A DNA stretch of 64,000 bases. Origin: Oscillatoria sp. SIO1A7. GTDB lineage: Bacteria > Cyanobacteriota > Cyanobacteriia > Cyanobacteriales > Laspinemataceae. Shown here piece by piece: positions 1 through 7,151 of this stretch (its first letter is position 1; each line of letters starts with the position of its first letter). The stretch spans positions 107,138 through 171,137 of the forward strand of contig JAAHFN010000023.1 in NCBI GenBank assembly GCA_010672965.1, written 5' to 3'. A model generated the notes under the pieces. It was not told the origin of the DNA. It saw nothing but the letters and a program-made list of their open reading frames with translations, and ran no database searches. The translations under genes were made by a program, and so were the position numbers.

Positions 1-672
1 CCGTATAAAGTAATGCCTCAATTGGGTGTCGAAGAAAGCCTATTTCGCCCTCAACCCCAGCCGGAATTACAGGCAGAACTAGGAATCAAAACCAATGATT
101 TTATTGTCGGTTTTGTCGGTCGGTTCGTCGAAGAAAAAGGGCTGCTAACTTTAGCTAAGGCTCTGGCTGGTTTGCGCGATCGCCCTTGGAAATGGTTGCT
201 GCTAGGCCGAGGACTATTACAAGAAAAACTAATCCAATGGGCCGATGAAAATCGCCTCCAAGACCGGCTTATCTGGGTAGAAAGCGTTCCCCACTACCGA
301 GTGTATCGCTATATTAATTTAATGAATGTCCTCGTTTTGCCTTCGGAGACTACCGATAAAATTAAAAACCTCACTTCTAAGGGTTGGAAAGAGCAGTTTG
401 GTCATGTCTTAATTGAGGCAATGGCTTGTCAAGTTCCGACAATTGGTTCTGACTCCGGGGAGATTCCCAATGTTATTGGCGACTCCGGGCAAATTTTTCC
501 CGAGGGTAATGTGCCAGCCCTGCAAAATTGCCTCGAACGCTTGATGGATTCCCCCGCTTTAGCCGAAGAACATGGCAAGCGAGGCTGGAAAAGAGTTATG
601 GAACTCTATACTAATCAAGCTTTGGCAAAGCAGCTTTTGCAGTTTTATAAAGAATTAGGGTGTAGGGTGTAG
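1..672 (+). CDS. Glycosyltransferase family 4, C-terminal part (5' end outside window)
   Basis: This is the C-terminal half of a GT-B fold sugar transferase. The reading frame is open from the first base, so the gene begins upstream and only about 223 residues are visible. The segment FVGRFVEEKGL is the usual start of the GT4 C-terminal domain. The stretch EAMACQVPTIGSDSGEIPNV is the nucleotide-sugar binding region with its EX7E-type glutamate. The product probably builds exopolysaccharide, O-antigen or a glycolipid in the cytoplasm, but donor and acceptor cannot be told. The last codons run directly into a TGTAGGG tandem repeat, which supplies the stop. The final 63 bp recur at 2769-2831 on the far side of the restriction-modification genes. 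A second GT4 gene follows at 5870, so both likely belonged to one polysaccharide cluster before the defence genes arrived. Confidence 0.85.
   Translation, partial: PYKVMPQLGVEESLFRPQPQPELQAELGIKTNDFIVGFVGRFVEEKGLLTLAKALAGLRDRPWKWLLLGRGLLQEKLIQWADENRLQDRLIWVESVPHYRVYRYINLMNVLVLPSETTDKIKNLTSKGWKEQFGHVLIEAMACQVPTIGSDSGEIPNVIGDSGQIFPEGNVPALQNCLERLMDSPALAEEHGKRGWKRVMELYTNQALAKQLLQFYKELGCRV
606..668. repeat. Long direct duplication, left copy (3' end of glycosyltransferase)
   Basis: These 63 bp, the end of the glycosyltransferase gene, match 2769-2831 with two mismatches (61/63). The pair brackets the methyltransferase, regulator and HNH nuclease. The left copy is the functional one, being the real gene end; the right copy is an orphan fragment. 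Confidence 0.9.
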
Positions 673-741
673 GGTGTAGGGTGTGGGGTGTGGGGTGTGG
701 GGTGTGGGGTGTGGGGAATGGGGAATGGGGAATGGGGAATG
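661..741. repeat. GT-rich heptamer and octamer tandem repeats
   Basis: Tandem GGTGTAG/GGTGTGG units change into GGGGAATG units. The same class of repeats recurs at 37180-37240, 39490-39550 and 39775-39905, and related GGGAATTG units lie inside kinase genes at 21530 and 25765. It carries no gene. Confidence 0.85.
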
Positions 742-779
742 GCGCAAAATAATACATCTATTTACCTACATCCTAAACG

Positions 780-1688
780 CTACGCCCTCGTTTCCAACGT
801 TAAGATTTTTCGGCCAATCCATTCGGCGATCGCGGGCACGACGGCGTTGCCAATGACTCTCCCTCGACGACCGTCCAACCGGGGGGGAACCCCATCAGCC
901 TTTCCCACTCTGTCCACGTCAAGTTTCTGGCCACAAAGTATTGGTCTGTCTGAATGACCGCCTTGATGTTTTCCAGTTTGGGCGCGTAGCGTGGGGCAGA
1001 CATTTTTTGCCAAGGTGTACCCGAAACCGCCGCGACGTTGTACCACAAGCGGAGCGTCTCCGATAGCGCTTTCACGAATACCGGATCTAGTTTTCTTCCC
1101 GCTCTGTTTTCCCGCCGGAGAATTCCCAGACAGTTCGCTGCTGTCAGTAAAGATTTTATAGGCACGTTTCGATCTAAAACTGGCGATAAAGAAGACTCTA
1201 TCTCGGTTCTGAGGTAAGCCCGTATGCAGAGCGTTACACGATAGCCATCCCCCCAAATACCCGCACGCTTCCAGCGCGTCGATAACTGCCTCAAGAGCGG
1301 TTCCTTGCTCTGCCGAGAGGAGCCCCGGCACATTTTCCAAGACCAACCACCCCGGACGAACTTCTGCAACCAGCTCCATATATTTATAGAAGAGTCCGCT
1401 GCGTTCTCCTGTAAGCCCAAGTCGCTCTGTATTGGCGTTGCTGAGGTCTTGACAGGGCCATCCTGCGCACCATAAGTCAGCGGCAGGGATAGCTGAATGT
1501 GTGAGGGTTGTGATGTCGTCATAAATCGGTACTTCAGGCCAGTGGCGCTTGAGAATTTGTTGGCAAAACTTATCTATTTCACATTGAAATACAACTTGCA
1601 TCCCGGCTCGCTCGAAGCCGAGATCGAATCCGCCAATCCCAGAAAAAAATGATGCAACTCGCATTACGGGAGTCTTAGGCTTAGACAA
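780..1688 (-). CDS. DNA (cytosine-5) methyltransferase of a type II R-M system
   Basis: The 302-residue protein transfers a methyl group from S-adenosylmethionine to C5 of cytosine, protecting host DNA from the partner nuclease. Motif I is FFSGIGGFDLG near residue 14. The catalytic loop GWPCQDLS holds the nucleophile Cys79. Motif VI is LENVPG, motif VIII QNRDRVFF, and motif X GNAVVPAIAEWIG near the end. The target-recognition region is short. Motif IX is missing from this frame: a good motif IX (NLTWTEWERLMGFPPGWT, about bases 870-925) is encoded one base out of register, while motif X returns to the original frame. Two compensating indels, or two sequence errors, explain this. Translation may begin at codon 9 (MRVASFF). 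The gene is divergent from the regulator-nuclease pair at 1797-2733. Family assignment is firm; activity is uncertain. Confidence 0.88.
   Translation of the reverse strand: MSKPKTPVMRVASFFSGIGGFDLGFERAGMQVVFQCEIDKFCQQILKRHWPEVPIYDDITTLTHSAIPAADLWCAGWPCQDLSNANTERLGLTGERSGLFYKYMELVAEVRPGWLVLENVPGLLSAEQGTALEAVIDALEACGYLGGWLSCNALHTGLPQNRDRVFFIASFRSKRAYKIFTDSSELSGNSPAGKQSGKKTRSGIRESAIGDAPLVVQRRGGFGYTLAKNVCPTLRAQTGKHQGGHSDRPILCGQKLDVDRVGKADGVPPRLDGRRGRVIGNAVVPAIAEWIGRKILTLETRA
800..826. repeat. 27 bp direct repeat, left copy (inside methyltransferase 3' end)
   Basis: These 27 bp, coding for the EWIGRKIL tail of the methyltransferase, are repeated exactly at 3568-3594. There they form the 3' end of the broken DUF4276 gene. 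Flanking bases differ on both sides. Confidence 0.9.
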
Positions 1689-1721
1689 TTTGACCGAGGT
1701 TACATAGGGTAGAGCGCCTTA

Positions 1722-1738
1722 TAGACGATTTTCGTCTA
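1722..1738. promoter_or_regulatory. Candidate operator (C-box-like palindrome) between methyltransferase and regulator
   Basis: A perfect inverted repeat TAGACGA-TTT-TCGTCTA sits in the 108 bp divergent spacer between the methyltransferase start (1688) and the XRE regulator start (1797). A second partial site TCGTAGTCGA lies near 1772. Controller proteins of R-M systems bind such palindromes upstream of their own gene, so this is the best candidate site for the adjacent regulator. Binding is inferred only. Confidence 0.5.
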
Positions 1739-1796
1739 CAAGCCAATATCGAGCTAGGATACCATCTTTCATCGTAGTCGAAAACCAGAGTATCGG

Positions 1797-2033
1797 ATGG
1801 GCGAGGCTAACATTAGTGGCCCAAGAATCAGAAAAGCGCGGGAACAGCGGGGATGGGATCAGAGCGATTTAGCTGCGGCCCTGGAAGTAGATTTTCAGAT
1901 TAAGCTGGCTCAGTCTGACATTTCAGAGATTGAACGGCAAAAACGCGGAGTCAAAGACTTTGAGTTAGACGCGATCGCCCGTCTCTTGGCAGTAAGTCCC
2001 CAATGGCTCTTGCGGGGAAAAGACAATGACTGA
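1797..2033 (+). CDS. XRE-family helix-turn-helix regulator, probable R-M controller protein
   Basis: The 78-residue protein is almost wholly a Cro/CI-type helix-turn-helix. Residues 9-25 (GPRIRKAREQRGWDQSDLA) and 39-70 (QSDISEIERQKRGVKDFELDAIARLLAVSPQWLL) show the classic XRE pattern. It presumably binds DNA as a dimer. Its stop codon overlaps the nuclease start by 8 bp, so the two are translationally coupled and co-transcribed. The methyltransferase is divergent across a spacer with a palindrome at 1722-1738. This arrangement is that of a controller (C) protein that delays nuclease expression until methylation is established. An ordinary housekeeping XRE repressor is the alternative, less likely given the coupling. 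Confidence 0.8.
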   Translation: MGEANISGPRIRKAREQRGWDQSDLAAALEVDFQIKLAQSDISEIERQKRGVKDFELDAIARLLAVSPQWLLRGKDND

Positions 2034-2733
2034 CACGGACATTAATCGCGAGCAATGGCTGAGAAATGCCCGCGAGGGCTTTGTGACTTCCGCGCCAGCT
2101 AATCGAAATTACTACAGGTTAATCCTGGAAACTCTATGGCCTCCAGAACATACCATACCAGGGCCGGTGGTTTTCCTGTCGGATATTCGCCAGGTAATAG
2201 ACAATTTTAGAGGAGTTGGCAAACCTTATCAAGATGTGCCTAGACGTATTCGGGAATTACAAGGTGAAGAAGGCTTTCTGGGCATAAAAAAATACGGCAA
2301 CGGCCAATATACAAGGTATCAGCTTGTTAGCTTAGAAATTAGCCCTAAGCGCATTCAGAGAGTAAAGCTCAGTGATACCTTTTGGGAGAGAATACTGACT
2401 AAATATCAGCATCGCTGCGCTGTCTGCGGCAGAACAGAACCGGCCGTGATATTGGAGCGAGACCATAAAATTCCCAGGCTTAGGGGTGGGAGCAATGAAG
2501 AAGATAACTGGCAGCCTCTATGTGGCGAGTGTAATAACTTTAAAAGCACTGCCTGTCGGGGCTGTCAACTTGAATGCAATCAATGCCCTTGGGCGTTTCC
2601 AGAAAGGCTGGCTCCGATTAAAATATCCGAACGTAATATCCAAGGATTACGAGATATTGCTTTGCAAAAAGGAGTGAGCCCTGATTCTTTGGTAAATGAA
2701 CTTATTGAAGGTTACTTGGAAGAACAAAGCTAA
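2026..2733 (+). CDS. HNH restriction endonuclease
   Basis: The 235-residue protein is the likely restriction partner of the divergent methyltransferase, cutting unmethylated double-stranded DNA. The C-terminal half holds a zinc-bound HNH (beta-beta-alpha-metal) domain: CAVC near residue 130, then ERDHKIPRLRGGSNEEDNWQ with the first His, the Asn pair, and CGECNNFK. A further cysteine cluster CRGCQLECNQC follows and may bind a second zinc. The N-terminal half (residues 25-100) looks like a small winged-helix recognition region and has no catalytic motif I recognise. The last 30 residues (NIQGLRDIALQKGVSPDSLV) resemble a ribbon-helix-helix. The start overlaps the regulator's stop by 8 bp. The recognition sequence cannot be read from the protein. 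Confidence 0.82.
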   Translation: MTDTDINREQWLRNAREGFVTSAPANRNYYRLILETLWPPEHTIPGPVVFLSDIRQVIDNFRGVGKPYQDVPRRIRELQGEEGFLGIKKYGNGQYTRYQLVSLEISPKRIQRVKLSDTFWERILTKYQHRCAVCGRTEPAVILERDHKIPRLRGGSNEEDNWQPLCGECNNFKSTACRGCQLECNQCPWAFPERLAPIKISERNIQGLRDIALQKGVSPDSLVNELIEGYLEEQS

Positions 2734-2768
2734 ATTGGCTAGCTGCCAAATGCCCAATGCCCCCTGCC

Positions 2769-2831
2769 CTATACTAATCAAGCTTTGGCACAGCAGCTTT
2801 TGCAGTTTTATAAAGAATTAAGGTGTAGGGT
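2769..2831. repeat. Long direct duplication, right copy (orphan glycosyltransferase 3' end)
   Basis: This matches 606-668 at 61 of 63 positions but is not attached to a glycosyltransferase gene here. It lies 35 bp after the nuclease stop. The 2734-3007 spacer also holds CCCAATGC-type repeats and the presumed promoter of the DUF433 gene. Confidence 0.9.
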
Positions 2832-3007
2832 TTGGGTATTTGTATAACCGGACAACCGCCTGAAAGCTGCCTAGAGCATTGGTACAGTAGGGGCGATTTC
2901 GCGCGATCGCCCTTACACAAACTCCTGCGTTATGTCAATTTTTCTGAACCGACGCTCTAGGATAAAATTGAAGCACCTATAGAAAAGCGACATCCACCAT
3001 ATAAACA

Positions 3008-3571
3008 ATGACTCAAGCATCCAACCCAGAAATCACAAACACTCAATTGCCAAATTTGACCATGAGCCCAGAACAACTTGCCCAACTAGACTGGTTGCGT
3101 GCGGAGATCGGGGCTGATAACGCAAAAGAAGCGATTTTGCGCTCTATTTCTGTCATGGTAACCCTAAAGCAAAATATAAAATCTGGTAGCCAACTTTTTC
3201 TTCACAATTCTGAAGGTCAAATTCGCCTATTGATTCCAGAATTGGAACCTTCGCCGACGGAAAATTGGCAGTATTTAGTCGAACGTCCTCACCCTTGGCG
3301 ACGGCAGCTCTATATTAAAGGTCGCAAGCTTATGGCTGCGACTGTTTGGCGAGATGCAATAGCCAATCAAATGTCCCCAGAAGAAGCGGCTGAAAATTGG
3401 GATTTACCCCTTGCTGCCATTCACGAAGTTATGCGCTATTGCGAAAGCGATCGAGACCTCTTGCGCCTAGAAGCTGAAGAAGAAAGTTACCGTTTAGAAA
3501 CAAAAGGAGCCCTTAAATCAATGGAGTTACCATTAAGCTGCTTTTTTACCAAGGCCAGCCTCCAAGCTTAA
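3008..3571 (+). CDS. DUF433-like protein, possible antitoxin
   Basis: The 187-residue protein has a helical N-terminal region with a conserved cyanobacterial look (residues 15-60, MSPEQLAQLDWLRAEIGADN). A DUF433-type domain follows at residues 95-150: LYIKGRKLMAATVWRDA and MSPEEAAENWDLP match the family's pattern of a short beta strand followed by a helix-turn-helix. DUF433 proteins are often antitoxins paired with PIN-type toxins, but no toxin gene is adjacent. The last 20 residues (from ALKSMELP) do not look like the family. The stop codon overlaps the end of the convergent DUF4276 gene and one edge of the 27 bp repeat. The 3' end may therefore have been rebuilt by recombination. Function as an antitoxin is inferred from the family only. 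Confidence 0.65.
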   Translation: MTQASNPEITNTQLPNLTMSPEQLAQLDWLRAEIGADNAKEAILRSISVMVTLKQNIKSGSQLFLHNSEGQIRLLIPELEPSPTENWQYLVERPHPWRRQLYIKGRKLMAATVWRDAIANQMSPEEAAENWDLPLAAIHEVMRYCESDRDLLRLEAEEESYRLETKGALKSMELPLSCFFTKASLQA

Positions 3572-3594
3572 GATTTTTCGGCCAATCCATTCGG
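3568..3594. repeat. 27 bp direct repeat, right copy (3' end of DUF4276 gene)
   Basis: Identical to 800-826. Here it supplies the last codons and stop of the DUF4276 reading frame, read one register off from its use in the methyltransferase. Confidence 0.9.
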
Positions 3595-4218
3595 TGCAAG
3601 TGGCGGTGCTTTTATCATCTGCAATAGGCCATCCCGGAAAACCTGAAAACTCTGAGAGCGATTGCGCTGCGGTTCTAGATGCTCGGCAATGTCTCGGGCT
3701 GCCTCCAGCTTATTCAGACCGCCTTTGTGATAACCTTTTTTCTGTAGTTCCCGCTCTAGCGCTTCCCAGGTGCCGCCGCTAATTCCATCGGGATCGCGAC
3801 ATTTTTTCTGCTTTCCCAGATTCGGCGAAATACGCGGATAGGCGGCGCAAGTCGCTTCTACATCTCCAAAAAACCATGCCTCTAATTCTTAGATAGCCAA
3901 CCGATTTAAAACTTGAAAATCTTGCGGAATCTTCGCTGCTGTTTTGGTAAGCAAGCCAGCATCGCTAGCGATTTGCTCCAGTTTTTGCTTTAGTTCGATA
4001 CAGTCTTCATTGTCTCTGTCAATAAGGACAACAATACGCAAATCTTCCGGCAACCAAGCTTTATAGCCTTTCAAACGACCGGGCAACTTAGAGAGTAAAC
4101 TCTGTTTTCCCCGGAAACAATGAATTTTAAAAGTGACTTCCTCACCCAGGATTTTTGGTAAGATCAGATCCAAGGCAACTTGGCTGGATGCTTCTTCAAC
4201 TAAAAATTCGACGTGCAT
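3568..4218 (-). pseudogene. DUF4276 TOPRIM-like protein interrupted by an in-frame TAA
   Basis: One continuous frame of 217 codons is interrupted by a single TAA at 3889-3891 (codon 110). Before it, HVEFLVEEAS gives the TOPRIM glutamate motif and VVLIDRDN the DxD-type metal motif. After it, in the same frame, ELEAWFFGDVEATC, then CRDPDGISGGTWEALE, then RNRSQSFQVFRDG are all typical of the DUF4276 C-terminal half, which is preceded by NRLAI at the break. Restoring one base (TAA to CAA or GAA) would give a 216-residue protein of normal length. The gene lies 21 bp behind an OLD-like ATPase and is surely its partner. Such ATPase plus TOPRIM pairs are known in abortive-infection defence. As it stands the pair should be inactive unless the stop is read through or is a sequence error. 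Confidence 0.85.
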
Positions 4219-4239
4219 CGTCTCTGAATTACCCCCGAT

Positions 4240-5484
4240 CTATTTCTTGCCCGCGCCTCTAACATTCGATCGCCCTGCATTCACCAGAGGATTGCCAACA
4301 TCAAAGTAATCTTCCATCCAAAGGTCGCCGAGTTGAGCCCCATTATCTATAAAGTCTTTAACTCCTGGCATATCGGCAGTTCGCTTTGCTTGAGTATAAC
4401 CATCTTCATCTCGGTATAGTACCCAAAGTTCTTCTGGCCTGAGACTATTGACAAAGAACGGAGAATGAGTCGTCACCATCATTTGAGTTCTGGCCGATGC
4501 GATGCGACATTCTTCGGCAATTTCTTGGAGCAAGCGGGGATGTAGATGATTTTCAGGTTCCTCAATCCCCACCAACTGGGGAGGATCTGGGTCATAGAGA
4601 ACGCTGAGATAAGCCAGCATTTTGAGGGTGCCATCGGAGGCAAATTTAGCCAGAATCGGTTGGGAAAAGGGAGCATCTTTTACCTGCAAGAGCAGCCGCC
4701 CGTCCCGCATTATCTCTGCCTCGACCTTTTCCAGTTGGGGCACTCGCTCGGATAGAGTTTGCAGAATGCTATGCAGCTGTAGGGGATGTTGTTCTTTGAG
4801 GTACTGAATCACATTCGGCAGGTTATCTCCACTAGCCGATAACCGTTCTTGCGGACCGGCTTCGGGAACCCCCCGCGTATTGTCGGCACTTAAATAGGAC
4901 ATATACCAATCAGCGATGAACTGGCGCAGAGCGCTGACCCGAGGATGCTTGGCAAACTGACCCAGAGTATTGACAGCGAGCATTTCTGGTGAAGCCAACT
5001 CTTCCTTAATTCGCTCGTCTTGTTTTTCTGGCATTTCGCCAGTAAAGACTCGTCCCCTTCCTTTTTTAAAATCAAGAAATCGGAAAGATCCGCCATTTGA
5101 GCCTCGCCTCCATTGGAGCCATTCTTCAGCAACGTAGGGTCGGTTCAAACTTTCATCAATGGCTAGATGATAAGTAATAATTGGCTGCTTGGGTTTTTCG
5201 CGATACTTTAGCTCGAATACAATTGGCCCAGATGCGTCGCGGCTGCGCAGTTCTCTAAATCTGCCTCGCTTGTCCCAGGCTTTTCGCAAGCCGACCGAGA
5301 AGCATTCCGAGAGAAAAGCAAATACATCAAAGATAGTAGATTTGCCGCTACCATTCGGACCGAGAAAGACAGTTAAGGGGGTAATTTTCTTGAGTTCTAG
5401 GTTGCGTAGAGCGCGGTAATTCTCTACTTTCAGGTATTCAATGCGGGGAATGCTTTTTCTGGGAGACTGCTGTTTGTGGCTCAT
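4240..5484 (-). CDS. OLD-like AAA/ABC-type ATPase, partner of DUF4276
   Basis: The 414-residue protein is an SMC/RecF-like ATPase of the AAA_15/AAA_21 group. It begins with the typical strand [17 protein letters not shown], followed by the Walker [10 protein letters not shown] near residue 44. A long insertion covers residues 70-280. The C-terminal part holds the Walker [14 protein letters not shown] and the switch histidine motif TTHSPF. It has no fused TOPRIM nuclease domain. That activity is supplied by the adjacent DUF4276 gene, as in two-gene OLD-like defence systems such as Gabija or PARIS, although this pair belongs to neither of those as I read it. The likely role is a phage- or DNA-end-sensing motor that licenses the nuclease subunit. 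Its own reading frame is intact; only the partner is broken. Confidence 0.82.
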   Translation of the reverse strand: MSHKQQSPRKSIPRIEYLKVENYRALRNLELKKITPLTVFLGPNGSGKSTIFDVFAFLSECFSVGLRKAWDKRGRFRELRSRDASGPIVFELKYREKPKQPIITYHLAIDESLNRPYVAEEWLQWRRGSNGGSFRFLDFKKGRGRVFTGEMPEKQDERIKEELASPEMLAVNTLGQFAKHPRVSALRQFIADWYMSYLSADNTRGVPEAGPQERLSASGDNLPNVIQYLKEQHPLQLHSILQTLSERVPQLEKVEAEIMRDGRLLLQVKDAPFSQPILAKFASDGTLKMLAYLSVLYDPDPPQLVGIEEPENHLHPRLLQEIAEECRIASARTQMMVTTHSPFFVNSLRPEELWVLYRDEDGYTQAKRTADMPGVKDFIDNGAQLGDLWMEDYFDVGNPLVNAGRSNVRGAGKK

Positions 5485-5869
5485 GGCTTAATCGATCGCC
5501 TTGGGATGGCTCGAATATTTTTAGTTTAGCATCAAGGAGGCTGCAAGATAGGCAACCGGAGCGTGATGGCGGCATTACAATGCTGCTATTGTCTGGTACG
5601 GATACAGCCCAATACTCCCGAAGGAGAATACCCTATCAATCCAGGATATATAGTAGATGAATAGATAAGTAGATTAGGACTTATATCAGATCCGTTTAAT
5701 CGCCCTAAAAAAAAGTCAAGTCCTGCGTAGGACGGGCGTCCCGCCTGTCCCTTATAGCGGGAGGGACAGGCGGGACGCCCGTCCTACGGAATCTTAGAAC
5801 GAATAATCCCTGCCTTCCAGGAGGGGAGGGGAGTGCCCAATGCCCCATGCCCCATGCCCAATTAAAATA
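5485..5869. repeat. Spacer with palindromic element (family A)
   Basis: There is no gene here. The segment from about 5691 to 5790 is a copy of a recurrent palindromic element. Arms of 25 bp at 5727-5751 and 5763-5787 are perfect inverted repeats around an 11 bp loop, with core CGTAGGACGGGCGTCCCG. Its left end ATATCAGATCCGTTTAAT resembles the terminal repeat of other copies. CCCCATGCCC repeats abut the next gene. Confidence 0.8.
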
Positions 5870-7099
5870 ATGCGCGTTTTACAAATCATCCCCTCTATTG
5901 CTTTAGTTTATGGCGGTCCGAGCCAAATGGTGCTGGAGCTGTCACGATCGCTCGCCCAGCAAGGAGTTGAAGTAACAATTCTAACTACTAATGCTAACGG
6001 CGATGCCGGTCAGCCACCTTTGGACGTTCCTTTAGACCGACTCGTGACAAAAAATGGCTATAAAATTCGCTATTTTCCCTGCGCTCCATTTAGACGCTAT
6101 AAATTTTCTCTTGGTTTGGTGCGCTGGCTGAATCAGCATGCCGGAGAATACGACCTCGCTCATCTCCACGCTCTATTTTCGCCGGTTATTTCTGCTGCGG
6201 CTACGGTAGCTAAAGTACGGAATCTGCCCTATATTCTGCGACCATTGGGTACTCTCGATCCCGCCGACTTGCGCAAGAAAAAGCAACTCAAGCAAATTTA
6301 TGCGGCGGTCTGGGAGCGAGGGAATATTGCCGGTGCAGCGGCGCTTCATTTTACTAGCACTCAGGAGGCTAAGGTTTCTGAAAGGTTTGGGCTCAAAACT
6401 CGCGATTTAGTAATTCCCTTAGGAGTCGATGCCGATAGTCTGGATAGTAGGGAGCGATCGCCAGGAGTTTCCGCCAATGAGTCCGCAGGCGATCGCACTC
6501 TAGCGCCAGAAACTGCAAGAGAGCGACTCGGCATTCCTCGCGATCGCCCCCTAGTCTTATTTTTATCTCGGATAGAACCGAAAAAAGGACTTTCCTTGTT
6601 ATTCCCAGCCTTGGAGCAGTTGTTGGCAGAGGGATTAGATTTTCATTTTGTCCTAGCCGGCAGCAATCCTCAAGATCCCGAGTACGAGAGCAAGATGCGA
6701 TCGCAAATCCAAGCATCGCCCCTAGCCAGCCGTACCTCCATAACTGGTTTCGTCACCGGCGCTTTTAAAGCATCTTTATTGCGAGAAGCAGATCTATTTG
6801 TATTGCCATCGTTTTACGAAAATTTTGGCATTGCCGTGGCAGAAGCAATGGCGGCGGTAACTGCAGTCTGCATTTCTCGGGGAGTCTATATCTGGGAAGA
6901 TGTCCGGGATGCAAGCGCCGGTTGGGTCTGCGATACCGAGGTCGATTCTTTAGTTGGCATACTTCGAGAAGCTATCCAAAATCCAGAGCAATGCCGCCTT
7001 CGGGGAATCAATGGTCGAGCCCTCGCCGGTCAAAGTTACAGTTGGCAGGCGATCGGGCAACAAACAATTCAAGCCTATCGGGAAATTCTAGGAAGGTAG
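5870..7099 (+). CDS. Glycosyltransferase family 4
   Basis: The 409-residue GT-B glycosyltransferase starts at MRVLQIIPSI. An upstream in-frame ATG at 5840 lies in a CCCATGCCC repeat and is unlikely to be used. The N-terminal acceptor domain has YGGPSQMVLELSRSLAQQG. The C-terminal donor domain begins at PLVLFLSRIEPKKGL and contains VLPSFYENFGIAVAEAMAA, carrying the two conserved glutamates of the EX7E motif. Following residues (AVTAVCISRGVYIWEDV) depart from the usual EAMAAGTPVV pattern, with Val and Ala replacing Gly and Pro, but the frame is intact. It acts on the cytoplasmic face in polysaccharide or glycolipid synthesis; substrate unknown. It is probably part of the same cluster as the partial gene at 1-672. 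Confidence 0.85.
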   Translation: MRVLQIIPSIALVYGGPSQMVLELSRSLAQQGVEVTILTTNANGDAGQPPLDVPLDRLVTKNGYKIRYFPCAPFRRYKFSLGLVRWLNQHAGEYDLAHLHALFSPVISAAATVAKVRNLPYILRPLGTLDPADLRKKKQLKQIYAAVWERGNIAGAAALHFTSTQEAKVSERFGLKTRDLVIPLGVDADSLDSRERSPGVSANESAGDRTLAPETARERLGIPRDRPLVLFLSRIEPKKGLSLLFPALEQLLAEGLDFHFVLAGSNPQDPEYESKMRSQIQASPLASRTSITGFVTGAFKASLLREADLFVLPSFYENFGIAVAEAMAAVTAVCISRGVYIWEDVRDASAGWVCDTEVDSLVGILREAIQNPEQCRLRGINGRALAGQSYSWQAIGQQTIQAYREILGR

Positions 7100-7151
7100 T
7101 TTGGAGATAGACGCACGATATGCTTTTTTTGTATAAAAAATTATATCCTTC

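Noticed and set aside
800..1522. Second long minus-strand open frame inside the methyltransferase
   Set aside because: It has no domain except the displaced motif IX; the remainder is an off-frame translation of the methyltransferase, so it is treated as evidence for indels, not a gene.
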